Source: a virus
Virus record (IMG/VR): IMGVR_UViG_3300033153_008904
Location: 1 to 35,693 of that record
Strand: one strand, 5' to 3'
DNA length: 35,693 nucleotides
The notes beneath the pieces were generated by a model. The model worked only from the letters and a program-made list of their open reading frames with translations. It made no database searches and had not been told where the DNA came from. Below, piece after piece: positions 7,811 to 15,672 of this stretch (position 1 is its first letter; each line of letters opens with the position of its first letter). A program made the position numbers and the translations under genes.

Positions 7811-10800
7811 ATGACTTTAAAAAATCCATTTTCAGTAGATCAAACAGCAGCAGAGGCACCCATTGATAATGATTTAATGGAAATAAAAATCCAAGAAAAT
7901 CTTGAAGATCTTGCAGACCAGATCGATAGTATATCAGCGGGCGGTGGGGGTGCAGCCGACACCGGCACTATAGCTGAAATTAAATTAGGTGGTGAGACCA
8001 ATGAAGCTATTTATTGGAAGCGCAGATTTTCACCATTGCAACATATGCGCAATGCAGATTCGGAAAATCCCAGCGGCTTTGATCCCGAAGGTGTGAGTTT
8101 GAGAAATGAAATGCTTGCTTTTCTACAGATCAATGATAGCGGTGTTATATTAGTCCCTTCAAGTGATAGTTATTTAGGTCAAGGGGCAGATATAGCAAAA
8201 GGTAGTTCTATATCTTTTAAAATAAAAAAAGGTATAAACTTTTTCTCTGTTGTATCTGTATTGACTAGCGCACGTTCTGACAACATGGAGGTCTACATTG
8301 ACGGTGCGACACCTTCGTCATTAGGCCTAGTGGATGAAGATGGCAACGCAGCCTCTAATGGTTTTTCTACCAATTCGGCGACAACATTTTTTCAAACTTC
8401 TTTTTTCTACTATGGATTAGACGGTGGGGAGCATATTATTACTATCACCAATAATGATTCCGCTTCGAAGGCCGGCATAGTTGGCGCTATAGAAGTAGGT
8501 TACCGTTCTTTAAATCCCTCTATAGATGAATCTGTACGGCTTAATGCTGGTAAAGCTAATGTGAGGGGTGCAGAGGTATCTTTTGATGAAGGTGAGCATA
8601 CTTTTGGTAACATAGATCTTAGCGGACATACAGGTGCTTTAAAAATAAATGATTCAGGCACGGTTTCAGCACTTGACGGTGAGTGTCCTTATATGTCCCA
8701 AGTAAAAGCTGAAGAAGAAATAACCTTCTCAAGTGCGGTGACCTCATTACCCATGAAGAACACGTTCTACGCTCCAGGTGCAGGAATATATTTACTATCT
8801 ACGCCGCACGGTAATCACCACCTGTTTTCAGCAACGGGTAAAACAGAAACAACTATTCAAGCGCATAGCCTTGACGGTCTTTTGTGGCAGTCTCAACCCA
8901 CTGAAGATTTCACGCCTCTAGATGGTTTTGATGGTGGTGCAGGAGAGGCAACGGGGGACCTGAATATAAATTTCCACGGTACCGCCCCCATCCTAATTGA
9001 TTCATCTAATAATAAAATAGATTTTAAAGTAACAATAGGCGGGTCCGAAACTACTCACGCCGCTACTATAGCTTCGGGTAGATACGCCGCTGATTTAGTT
9101 CCCATTGAAGCCGCTATACGCTCGGCCATGCAAACAGCTAAGGCCATTGGTGGTGAATATCATATTAAATATAATGAAAATTCTCAGCTATGGTTAATCT
9201 ATGTAGATGATCCCGAAGTAGAAGCGTTTAAGCTTTTATTTTCCTCAGGTGTAAATGTAGCCAATTCAGTACATAGCACACTAGGCTTTTCTGGTGCTGA
9301 TAAAACAGGCGCACTATCTTATATTGGTACGACTGAAAAACAGCATAGATGTTGTAGGGCCTTAGAAAAAGATCCTGTTTACATGCACGCTGAAGATCCC
9401 AGGGTTAAATATAGCGGTACCCAAGGGAATAACAATGCTACAAAGCAAGACATAGAGGAGAGACTAAATATAGGCTCGGTTAGAAGGCTTTCGGCAACCG
9501 CCAACTTAATGCAGATTTTCCCTGATCAAGATTGTTCGGGACTATCCATGGATTTTGCCGAGTTTTCTGGCAGTGCAATGTTAACTTTTCAAATAGATGA
9601 CGGGCAGTGTTTATATTTACTAAAGCCCGATGCTCAATATGAAAACGGAACGGCCATTAGGAATCATATTCTATCTGCATTTATTTCATTCCCAAGGGGT
9701 TCGAGAAAAATAACTGTGCGTGCAGAATCTAGTATTGCATTTTCAGAATCAGCGGATCAGGAAATCTGGTTTGTAGGTTGTAGGCAATATTTCACAAAGC
9801 CCGCATATGAAAAATTAACTACATCAGAGGCCATTTTAAAGACTTTTGATATATCGCCACTAAGTCTTTATGCCACAATTTATGGACACAATGCAGGTGT
9901 TTTATATTCCCCAGGCGCCAGCGATGATAATATCAACACCATTTCCGAAAATGGCACATGGACAGCAACGCCAGCCACTACATTTTTTAATGGTGCATAC
10001 AGAGTAGCATCATCGTCGGGGGATTATGTAGACATAGATTTTACACTTGTAGGTGACGGGGGCGGGATAGCTATTAAAAGCGCATTTAACACCGCCGATA
10101 ACCCGAAGGTTGCTCTATTTCTCAGCCAATCTGCTATAGTCGAGGGAACTGATAGAATACAAAATAATCACCACATCTGGTCATCGCAATATTTCGATCA
10201 AGATGATTTACAGACAATGGGACTTCCTGCTGGCGCATACATCGCTAGAATAAAATTAGAAGCGGCGGGGTTTTATGAAAATGTTGGAATAGTTGTTTAT
10301 GATACTGTAGCCCCTCAAGAAAATGCTAATACAATTACTGATATAAATAATACTGGTCAAGGTGTGTGCTACCCCATAAATGTTAGGCGTGAAGTTATTC
10401 AGCAAGATTCTAATGAGCGCGTGCCTATCTGGCTCCAAAGAGCGGGGTATAAAGAAGGTATAGCCTCTTTAGTTAATTATTCTTTAAATAGTCCTGTATG
10501 GGTAAATCAGGATGATTCAGCTAACGTCCTTTTAGATGCAACAATGTATTACAGCGCGCGTGTTTTAGACAATACATCTGGGAATAAATTTCTGGTATCT
10601 GGGTTTTTTAAAGCAATTAGTGACAGAACAGGAGCAACAACAACTGGCTCTGACCTCATACAACCATTTATTGACGGTGTACAAACATTAAATTCATATT
10701 CTCAAAAAGTTCAAGTAAAAGGTGGTTCGTCTACTTCTGCTACAAGGCTTAGTACATCTAATTTAACACAAAAACTATTTAAACTTTCATGCTCATTTAG

Positions 10801-11353
10801 CGCAGGTGATACATTTACTATAGCAGATACTAGAGGCTTGAAAAATGATATGGAAATTATATTAGATGATGGTGCTAATAAGGAAAAGGCAGTAATAGCT
10901 TCTTTTGTTGTTGGTACAAGCTTTACGGTTAAAAAGGCTAGATTAGTTGTAATTGATGCGAATGTTACCGATGTAGAGTTTCAGGGATTTCATAGCTATG
11001 AAATTCAAATAAATGATACATCTGATGCTTATTTCAACTGCTTTGAATATGAGCCCTTAAAGATATCACCTTCTAATTCAGTCAAGCGGCGTATGCAGAA
11101 ATTCAAATATGAAAAAGTATCAATTACTTTTAGAACAGTAGATAATGGTGATGATCTGTATTATCCCGTGCACTCAGATGGCATTGTTGGTAATTGGTCA
11201 ACTTCAACAATTCAACTAATTGGAAATACCTCGGCATCCGCAGTTATGAATTTTGATCAAGACTTAAAAAACGTGGTTAACGCTGGTAACTCCGATTATA
11301 AAATCGACAGCGAAAGATTAATTCCAATACTAGATGAACAGGAGAGATTCTAA
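7811..11353 (+). CDS. Large tail fibre / receptor-binding protein
   Basis: Protein of 1180 residues, ribosome site AAAAGGA before ATG 7811. The N-terminus (KNPFSVDQTAAEAPIDNDLM) followed by a Gly-rich hinge (SAGGGGAADTG) is a plausible attachment segment. About residues 390-510 contain a domain of phage fibre and collar proteins: a strand pair IDFKVTIGG, helix VPIEAAIRSAMQTAK, then LWLIYVDD and LGFSGADKTG. The remainder is a string of beta-rich units, some similar to jelly-roll carbohydrate modules. It is the largest gene after the hub, consistent with host recognition. No depolymerase motif was recognised. Confidence 0.7.
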   Translation: MTLKNPFSVDQTAAEAPIDNDLMEIKIQENLEDLADQIDSISAGGGGAADTGTIAEIKLGGETNEAIYWKRRFSPLQHMRNADSENPSGFDPEGVSLRNEMLAFLQINDSGVILVPSSDSYLGQGADIAKGSSISFKIKKGINFFSVVSVLTSARSDNMEVYIDGATPSSLGLVDEDGNAASNGFSTNSATTFFQTSFFYYGLDGGEHIITITNNDSASKAGIVGAIEVGYRSLNPSIDESVRLNAGKANVRGAEVSFDEGEHTFGNIDLSGHTGALKINDSGTVSALDGECPYMSQVKAEEEITFSSAVTSLPMKNTFYAPGAGIYLLSTPHGNHHLFSATGKTETTIQAHSLDGLLWQSQPTEDFTPLDGFDGGAGEATGDLNINFHGTAPILIDSSNNKIDFKVTIGGSETTHAATIASGRYAADLVPIEAAIRSAMQTAKAIGGEYHIKYNENSQLWLIYVDDPEVEAFKLLFSSGVNVANSVHSTLGFSGADKTGALSYIGTTEKQHRCCRALEKDPVYMHAEDPRVKYSGTQGNNNATKQDIEERLNIGSVRRLSATANLMQIFPDQDCSGLSMDFAEFSGSAMLTFQIDDGQCLYLLKPDAQYENGTAIRNHILSAFISFPRGSRKITVRAESSIAFSESADQEIWFVGCRQYFTKPAYEKLTTSEAILKTFDISPLSLYATIYGHNAGVLYSPGASDDNINTISENGTWTATPATTFFNGAYRVASSSGDYVDIDFTLVGDGGGIAIKSAFNTADNPKVALFLSQSAIVEGTDRIQNNHHIWSSQYFDQDDLQTMGLPAGAYIARIKLEAAGFYENVGIVVYDTVAPQENANTITDINNTGQGVCYPINVRREVIQQDSNERVPIWLQRAGYKEGIASLVNYSLNSPVWVNQDDSANVLLDATMYYSARVLDNTSGNKFLVSGFFKAISDRTGATTTGSDLIQPFIDGVQTLNSYSQKVQVKGGSSTSATRLSTSNLTQKLFKLSCSFSAGDTFTIADTRGLKNDMEIILDDGANKEKAVIASFVVGTSFTVKKARLVVIDANVTDVEFQGFHSYEIQINDTSDAYFNCFEYEPLKISPSNSVKRRMQKFKYEKVSITFRTVDNGDDLYYPVHSDGIVGNWSTSTIQLIGNTSASAVMNFDQDLKNVVNAGNSDYKIDSERLIPILDEQERF

Positions 11354-11859
11354 TGGTAAAATATTTAGTAAAACAAATTTTTAATTCTGGCGTATTGGTT
11401 GGTCATGAGGTTAAACATCAAACCACCGCAAAGCACTTGCCTCGAGGCGGTAATTATATATTTATTGAGGGTGTAAACACAAAATTTCCAAAGCTCGACG
11501 TTGATATTGATGACAACATGTCGATAATTGAGGACGCAAATAAAATTTTACTTAAAGAGGCTTATGTACAGATGGACACTGATGTTGCAAGCGAGGCTTC
11601 TTTAAAAACTGGTACTGCGAATCGGGAATCGATGCTTGCATTTGTAAGCGCATATCAGCTTAGAATGTCTATACCTGAAAAATATGTTGACGTGGGATTG
11701 CTTGCAGAAATCGAAATAGCCGGTTTTTTAATTGGCGATCCATTGGATGACGCAATAAAAATAAAAGTTTATTACACAGAAGTCCTTTTTTATTTAGATT
11801 TACATCGCATGGGAAAGATTAAAGACTATCTAAACACGAAGAAATCGCTCGGCTTTTAA
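11353..11859 (+). CDS. Unknown protein coupled to tail fibre
   Basis: Protein of 168 residues whose ATG shares one base with the fibre stop codon (TAATG), with ribosome site GGAGAG. It has a beta-rich N-terminal half and a helical C-terminal half ending LDLHRMGKIKDYLNTKK. Genes tightly coupled behind a fibre gene are often fibre chaperones or small tail-tip subunits; I see no motif that decides between these. Confidence 0.6.
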   Translation: MVKYLVKQIFNSGVLVGHEVKHQTTAKHLPRGGNYIFIEGVNTKFPKLDVDIDDNMSIIEDANKILLKEAYVQMDTDVASEASLKTGTANRESMLAFVSAYQLRMSIPEKYVDVGLLAEIEIAGFLIGDPLDDAIKIKVYYTEVLFYLDLHRMGKIKDYLNTKKSLGF

Positions 11860-11896
11860 ATTTAAGAGAGCTGGGCTAGTCTTTTATAGAGGGCAT

Positions 11897-12109
11897 ATGA
11901 AATTTTTCGCAGGTGCAATTTTAACAATAATAGTATCGCCAGTTGCCATTTGGGCTGGGTCGACATTGATTGCACATGATAGATATATCGCAAAGGATTC
12001 TGCAGAAAAAAAATCAACCAAAGAACTCATTATTGAGCTCCATAAAGATGTAAGGGAAATGAGAAATCACGTTATGGGACTAAGGATAATAAAGGTAATA
12101 AAGAAATGA
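11897..12109 (+). CDS. Small membrane protein, holin or spanin-like
   Basis: Protein of 70 residues, ribosome site GAGGG before ATG 11897. Residues 4-26 form one membrane helix (FAGAILTIIVSPVAIWAGST and on), followed by a charged helix (SAEKKSTKELIIELHKDVRE) likely to be coiled coil. One membrane span plus a short charged tail fits a class III holin or an inner-membrane spanin. It overlaps the following hydrolase-like gene by ATGA, so the pair may act together in lysis or entry. Confidence 0.6.
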   Translation: MKFFAGAILTIIVSPVAIWAGSTLIAHDRYIAKDSAEKKSTKELIIELHKDVREMRNHVMGLRIIKVIKK

Positions 12110-12606
12110 AAGTTTATGCGGTACAAGTTAGACCCAGAAAGGAATGGTTTCCAATAGTCTCCTGGCTCATCATGACCGTCCAGGGTATGGCACCATGGAG
12201 CAAACAATCATATTCACATTACGCATTAATGTATAGTATGGGACCAGACCACGAAATGATTATCGATTCAACTGGTGTCGATGGAATCACAATAACCCAT
12301 AGTAAAAATTTCTGGAAAAAATACAAATTAGTCAAAATGAAAGAATTGCCACCTCCAATGACTGCACATCTTTTTAATATTTGGGTGAAACGAATTATTG
12401 GCAGAAAATATGATTTTTTACAAATCGGCGGCGTATTGCTAAGAGTCATGGGTGTTATAAGTTTTAATAAGGCTGGGAAAAATTATCAGCGAATGATTTG
12501 CTCAGAAGTTATACTTAACTATTTAGAGAAATTTAACGGAATGAATTTTGGCGATCCCGACAATTACGGGCTCTTGATGGTTTCAGACGTGATCGACTCT
12601 TTATAG
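12106..12606 (+). CDS. Permuted papain-like (YiiX/NlpC-P60-like) enzyme
   Basis: Protein of 166 residues. The order of motifs fits circularly permuted NlpC/P60 enzymes of the YaeF/YiiX type: His38 in SYSHYALMYS, a strand IIDSTGVDGITI, then a helix and late Cys132 in MICSEVIL. In this family the Cys-His pair cleaves or transfers amide or thioester bonds, often in peptidoglycan peptides or lipids. The place between tail and lysis genes suggests a cell-wall peptidase used at entry or lysis. Its last 43 bases overlap the convergent homing endonuclease gene. Confidence 0.6.
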   Translation: MKVYAVQVRPRKEWFPIVSWLIMTVQGMAPWSKQSYSHYALMYSMGPDHEMIIDSTGVDGITITHSKNFWKKYKLVKMKELPPPMTAHLFNIWVKRIIGRKYDFLQIGGVLLRVMGVISFNKAGKNYQRMICSEVILNYLEKFNGMNFGDPDNYGLLMVSDVIDSL

Positions 12607-13043
12607 GAAATGCCCCTAGGAATCTCACTCATAGAAACTGCGTCTATATCATCCCAACCAGCATTAATTCTATAAGATACGCGGCCCCTTGGAATTTCTA
12701 GTAATTTTTCCCATTGCCTAACTGACAATGTAACTCCATATGCCGTGATGAAATGATTATTCCGCTTGTTATTTTCTTGCTCAATTTTTGTTTTCCACTG
12801 ACAATTTTCTGGTTCATAGTTACCATTATTTTTAATTCTATCGATTGAATGTTTTGCGCTTGGCTTTTTACCCATATCCGACAAAAAAGCATCGAAACTA
12901 TTGCGCCACCTTTCACAAACCCTTATACCCCTGGCTCCATAATTTTTATAATTACTAGATTTGTCATTATAGCATCTAGACTTCATTGCAATCCATGTTC
13001 TATATTCTGGTGTCTTTGAAAGACCGTGCATATTTCTCTTCAT
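12564..13043 (-). CDS. HNH/AP2-like homing endonuclease
   Basis: Protein of 159 residues on the reverse strand. The N-terminal half carries the signature HGLSKTPEYRTWIAMKSRCY, then YKNYGARGIRVCERW and SIDRIKNNGNYEPENCQW, typical of free-standing phage HNH homing endonucleases. The C-terminal 60 residues contain a helix-turn-helix unit (VTLSVRQWEKLLEIPRGRVS), the usual DNA-binding part, so the gene looks intact. Met5 (13031) is an alternative start with AAGAGA ahead of it. It is the only reverse gene among forward late genes and is not coupled to neighbours, as expected for a mobile intergenic insertion. Confidence 0.85.
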   Translation of the reverse strand: MKRNMHGLSKTPEYRTWIAMKSRCYNDKSSNYKNYGARGIRVCERWRNSFDAFLSDMGKKPSAKHSIDRIKNNGNYEPENCQWKTKIEQENNKRNNHFITAYGVTLSVRQWEKLLEIPRGRVSYRINAGWDDIDAVSMSEIPRGISYKESITSETIKSP

Positions 13044-13064
13044 TATTGATTTTTAACATGTAGT

Positions 13065-13111
13065 TTTACAAAGATCATAAATAGTGTAATATTTACAAAA
13101 AGCCACGTGGC
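13065..13111 (+). promoter_or_regulatory. Promoter with palindromic operator-like site
   Basis: A -35-like TTTACA (13065-13070) and a -10-like TAATAT (13087-13092) are 16 bases apart. The expected start of transcription falls on a perfect 10-bp palindrome GCCACGTGGC (13102-13111), which could be an operator. It would drive the small gene cluster starting at 13139. Assignment is by eye only. Confidence 0.45.
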
Positions 13112-13138
13112 GTACATAATTTTTATAAGGAGAAGTAT

Positions 13139-13375
13139 ATGAAAGATTTAATTTTAAAAATGATTAAGGCCATTGCCGAAGCTCTTTTCAAGGTGGCACT
13201 AGAAGCTGTTAAGAAAATTGACTACAAAAAAGTTGCTTACAATTCTTACATTGATTTTAAACCATCTCTTCAAAAGAAGGTTGATGACAGCTCAAGTAAA
13301 GTTGACGACGCTGTAGTTAAGGCTCTTGATGTTATGGTTGATAAGTTTTTAAAGCCTGAAGAAAAAAATGCTTAG
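13139..13375 (+). CDS. Small amphipathic protein, unknown
   Basis: Protein of 78 residues with a strong ribosome site (AAGGAG) before ATG 13139. Residues 1-25 form an amphipathic, hydrophobic helix (MKDLILKMIKAIAEALFKVA), and the rest is Lys/Asp-rich and helical. No motif is recognised. It begins a cluster of three overlapping short genes behind its own promoter. A lysis, membrane or anti-host role is possible but not shown. Confidence 0.6.
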   Translation: MKDLILKMIKAIAEALFKVALEAVKKIDYKKVAYNSYIDFKPSLQKKVDDSSSKVDDAVVKALDVMVDKFLKPEEKNA

Positions 13376-13550
13376 TAAAATAGGTGCAAAAGTTTTAAAA
13401 GTGATCCTGAGTAAATTAGGGTCACTTCTATTAGCCTGGCTTGCTGAATACAAGACAGATAAAAAAGACACAAAGGATATTCAAGATGCTTTTAATGAAG
13501 ATGGTGAAGGTGATGTTGCTGGTGGCCTTAATGATGTTTTTACCCGCTAG
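13368..13550 (+). CDS. Small hydrophobic-helix protein, possible lysis partner
   Basis: Protein of 60 residues overlapping the preceding gene by 8 bases. A hydrophobic helix runs from about residue 5 to 27 (IGAKVLKVILSKLGSLLLAW) and is followed by an acidic tail. Its 3-prime end is overlapped in another frame by the lipoprotein-like gene starting at 13486, an arrangement that recalls Rz/Rz1 spanin pairs, although this protein is shorter than a normal inner-membrane spanin. Confidence 0.5.
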   Translation: MLSKIGAKVLKVILSKLGSLLLAWLAEYKTDKKDTKDIQDAFNEDGEGDVAGGLNDVFTR

Positions 13551-13842
13551 TTGTGGGGGAATGAAACCGGTAAAATTTAATCCTGATTTCTACGAATTCG
13601 TATCTAGCGATGGTGGATACATAACCGACCAACATAAAACTGAAAAGATTTTTTGTGATCAACCAAGAGCCAGAAAAGAATTTGCAGCACTGCATATGAA
13701 TAAAATAATTGAGCTCCGAAGGATTTTGAGAAATGCAAAAGTGCCAGACAATTTCAGCTCAGAGAAAAAAAACTTTCTTAAGACTGAAAAAAAAAGAATC
13801 TTGAGTGAGTTACAGAGAATGATTAATATCAGTTACAAGTAA
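13486..13842 (+). CDS. Lipoprotein-like protein, candidate outer spanin
   Basis: Protein of 118 residues. The frame is open from further upstream, but ATG 13486 has AAAGGA eight bases ahead and begins a signal sequence: MLLMKMVKVMLLVALMMFLP then ASCGG, with Cys23 as a possible lipidation site. The -3 residue is Pro, so the lipobox is imperfect. The mature part is basic and helical (ELRRILRNAK, RILSELQRM). The start is embedded in the previous gene in a different frame, as Rz1 is in Rz. The end overlaps the convergent DUF1064 gene by 14 bases. Confidence 0.5.
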   Translation: MLLMKMVKVMLLVALMMFLPASCGGMKPVKFNPDFYEFVSSDGGYITDQHKTEKIFCDQPRARKEFAALHMNKIIELRRILRNAKVPDNFSSEKKNFLKTEKKRILSELQRMINISYK

Positions 13843-14203
13843 TTTCTTCGGTCATTTCAAAGTGACCGCGGATCTTTTTTATAATACGCAGCGTTCCACA
13901 TCCATAATTAAACCACAATTTTCTTTTGATTCGCCAAACGGGCGTCTCATGTCCTTTTATTTCGATAAAAATTTCTTCCCTTGCGTTGGTATCAAAAATC
14001 TTAAAATCAGGCTTATACAAAATCCTCGAGCGTGTGAGGTATACTTTTGGCTGCAGATCTAAGATTTTAATTGCTCCAGCCTTTTCTTCCCACTTAAGCA
14101 GCGCGTAATATTCTGCTTCAGTTTTTGAAGCGAAAGTAATACCATCGATTATTGTTTTCTTCGCACCGTATTTATTTATTTTTGGATATCCGAAATTTTT
14201 CAT
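13829..14203 (-). CDS. DUF1064 protein, predicted phage nuclease
   Basis: Protein of 124 residues. It matches the DUF1064 pattern: NKYGAKKTIIDGITFASKTE near the start, ILDLQPKVYL in the middle, then PDFKIFD and the EIFIEIKGHE strand. The early Glu, PDF Asp and EIK residues are placed like the catalytic acid-acid-lysine set of PD-(D/E)XK nucleases. Such proteins are common in phage replication modules and may act as junction or flap nucleases. The ATG overlaps the stop of the upstream gene (ATGA), so it is the last gene of the reverse replication operon. Confidence 0.75.
   Translation of the reverse strand: MKNFGYPKINKYGAKKTIIDGITFASKTEAEYYALLKWEEKAGAIKILDLQPKVYLTRSRILYKPDFKIFDTNAREEIFIEIKGHETPVWRIKRKLWFNYGCGTLRIIKKIRGHFEMTEEITCN
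13849..13880 (+). terminator. Terminator of the small-gene cluster
   Basis: CGGTCATT (13849-13856) and AGTGACCG (13861-13868) form a stem of 8 pairs including one G-U, with a 4-nt loop. A run of six T follows at 13875-13880, six bases after the stem. It lies inside the 3-prime end of the convergent DUF1064 gene and would stop forward transcription before it runs into the reverse replication operon. Confidence 0.45.
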
Positions 14204-14736
14204 GCTGATAGTTTCGATTGCTTTCTTACACCTAGTTCGACGGCGCGCTTTGGGTCCATACTTGATTCTGCGAGGTCAAACATTGCTGGTTTTTCAAATG
14301 CACCAACACTCATTCCCATGTTGCCAAGAGCCGAAAACACTTCTTCACCATAAACGCCTTTAAACCACGCCTTGATATAATCATTCCGCTTTTCTTTTCC
14401 GATAATCTTGTCGAATTGTGCGTTTATTTCGTCGAGCCTTCTTTCTTCTGCATTGAATTTTTGCCAAAAAGTATTATTTCCCTTTTCTCTGTCGTTGTCT
14501 TTCGTGCCAGCTATTGCGTGTAATTGCATGATGAGAGTGGCAACTGAAGGGAATCTCTCCTCGGTGTTAATAACTGCTTTGCATACCTGACCCACGAACT
14601 TAGGTGAAAAATCAACGAGCCTTTTTGCATATGCCGATATTCTTTCTTCTGATTTGACACCAAAAACTTCTGCCATCGCGCGAACTATGTTTTTAATTTC
14701 ACATAGATTTTTGTCAGTATTGTGATAGGTCTGCAT
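14200..14736 (-). CDS. Helicase loader candidate (G39P-like)
   Basis: Protein of 178 residues from the ATG at 14736, preceded by TGAGGAGAAA; a longer frame from 14778 lacks this site. The N-terminal half is helical with the spacing of G39P/loader domains (RISAYAKRLVDFSPKFVGQV, then NTEERFPSVATLIMQL, where FPS before a helix is typical). The C-terminal half is unlike known families. It lies directly downstream of the initiator, overlapping it by 23 bases, as the loader gene does in many phages. The function is inferred mainly from this pairing. Confidence 0.55.
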   Translation of the reverse strand: MQTYHNTDKNLCEIKNIVRAMAEVFGVKSEERISAYAKRLVDFSPKFVGQVCKAVINTEERFPSVATLIMQLHAIAGTKDNDREKGNNTFWQKFNAEERRLDEINAQFDKIIGKEKRNDYIKAWFKGVYGEEVFSALGNMGMSVGAFEKPAMFDLAESSMDPKRAVELGVRKQSKLSA

Positions 14737-15448
14737 ATTGTTTCTCCTCAGATTCTTTTGGCATATCGAAAGTGCCATTCATAACTTTCGCTGCATTGTT
14801 TGGGTCCAAAAGCCATGAAAGTGAAAACCATTCACATTGGAAATTGTCAGGTTTTTTATACAATTTAGAATTTTTACACTTTTCGAAAAGGCTCTGCCAA
14901 TCCGAAATATCGGGTAAATAACCTGCACTTGTTTTGAAATTGTCGATATCATTACCACATGGCATTACATAAGCCTTTACAAGATCATAACCTAGCGTGT
15001 TATTCCATTCGGTTTGTACTTTTTGGAACATTGTTCCATTTTGATCTGATCCTTTTAATATATCTATATCTATATCTTTATTCTTTATCTTTATCTTAGG
15101 CGCATGTTCGTCGCGCACCTTGCGCGCTTTTTTAAAGTCTCTATCCTTTAAATCCAATAATATATGTGCGTCTATTTCATAATGGTTTTCAGTTTCATTG
15201 ACCGTGTATCCTCGCTGTGTCGCTATTGTATCGACGAAACACCGCAAACGTGTCGCGCTTTTAAAGCGCAAACAAGTTCGTAATGTGCGTTTATGTATCC
15301 TGAAAAAAGTTGTTTCTCCGTCAAATAAATCACTTAAAAATTCGAGCAATCTCCAATATCGACCATACCCGTCAAATCCCAAGTCATTTATAAGGTCTTC
15401 AAGAGACTCGCTGGAGCTTGCATTCGAAAAATGTTTAAACCACTTCAT
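14714..15448 (-). CDS. Replication initiator protein (winged-helix, phage O-like)
   Basis: Protein of 244 residues, ribosome site GAGGTCAA before ATG 15448. The start MKWFKHFSNASSSESLEDLI followed by DLGFDGYGRYWRLLEFLSD is the hallmark of the DUF4373-type N-terminal domain of phage replisome organisers, a winged helix that binds the origin. A Lys/Asp-rich linker of simple sequence (KIKIKNKDIDIDIL) at about residues 118-132 joins it to a C-terminal domain (WQSLFEKCKNS, WFSLSWLLDPNNAAKV), similar to the C-terminal part of O-like initiators. It heads the reverse operon with loader and nuclease. A candidate origin lies in its linker coding region. Confidence 0.7.
   Translation of the reverse strand: MKWFKHFSNASSSESLEDLINDLGFDGYGRYWRLLEFLSDLFDGETTFFRIHKRTLRTCLRFKSATRLRCFVDTIATQRGYTVNETENHYEIDAHILLDLKDRDFKKARKVRDEHAPKIKIKNKDIDIDILKGSDQNGTMFQKVQTEWNNTLGYDLVKAYVMPCGNDIDNFKTSAGYLPDISDWQSLFEKCKNSKLYKKPDNFQCEWFSLSWLLDPNNAAKVMNGTFDMPKESEEKQYADLSQY
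15024..15269. other. Candidate replication origin inside initiator gene
   Basis: Within the initiator coding region lie a perfect 15-nt palindrome TGGAACATTGTTCCA (15024-15038), three tandem TATATC hexamers (15059-15076), TTTATC-type repeats (15077-15095), and a second 15-nt palindrome GCGCTTTTAAAGCGC (15255-15269); a related GCGCTTTTTTAAAG lies at 15124-15137. The very AT-rich repeated part matches the linker of the protein, as the lambda origin lies in the middle of gene O. An origin is inferred, not proved. Confidence 0.4.
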
Positions 15449-15462
15449 TTGACCTCAATATA

Positions 15463-15513
15463 AGAGACCGGCTATCAAAGGAACCTTGCAAGAATCAATG
15501 ATAACCGATCTCT
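15463..15513. repeat. Imperfect inverted repeat upstream of replication operon
   Basis: AGAGACCGGCTATC (15463-15476) and GATAACCGATCTCT (15500-15513) are inverted copies matching at 12 of 14 positions, separated by 23 bases. The left arm begins 15 bases upstream of the initiator start. Two dimeric operator half sites or a leader hairpin in the reverse transcript are possible. Confidence 0.5.
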
Positions 15514-15538
15514 ATTTTTCGCCATGGAGGCAATTGTT

Positions 15539-15605
15539 TTGTGAATGTGCAAAGTTCAAAATATTTATAAAATATCACTTTACATTTGTAAATGGTTTTT
15601 ATAAG
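15539..15605 (+). promoter_or_regulatory. Possible forward early promoter region
   Basis: The stretch 15514-15665 is very AT-rich with no convincing gene. A weak promoter, TTGTGA (15539-15544) and TATTTA (15562-15567) 17 bases apart, faces the gp157 operon. Just downstream is the hyphenated palindrome TTTACA-TT-TGTAAA (15579-15592), an operator-like site. Neither element is strong, but a start for the forward operon must lie near here because the upstream genes are divergent. Confidence 0.3.
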
Positions 15606-15672
15606 TTTCTTTCGCTGACTGGAAAACAAGCAAAAAATTATTCAATTATATCCTTCGGGAATATATGACAGG

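Noticed and set aside
15486-15668. Open frame of 60 codons between the divergent operons
   Set aside because: No ribosome site, odd composition, and it overlaps the probable promoter and operator sequences.
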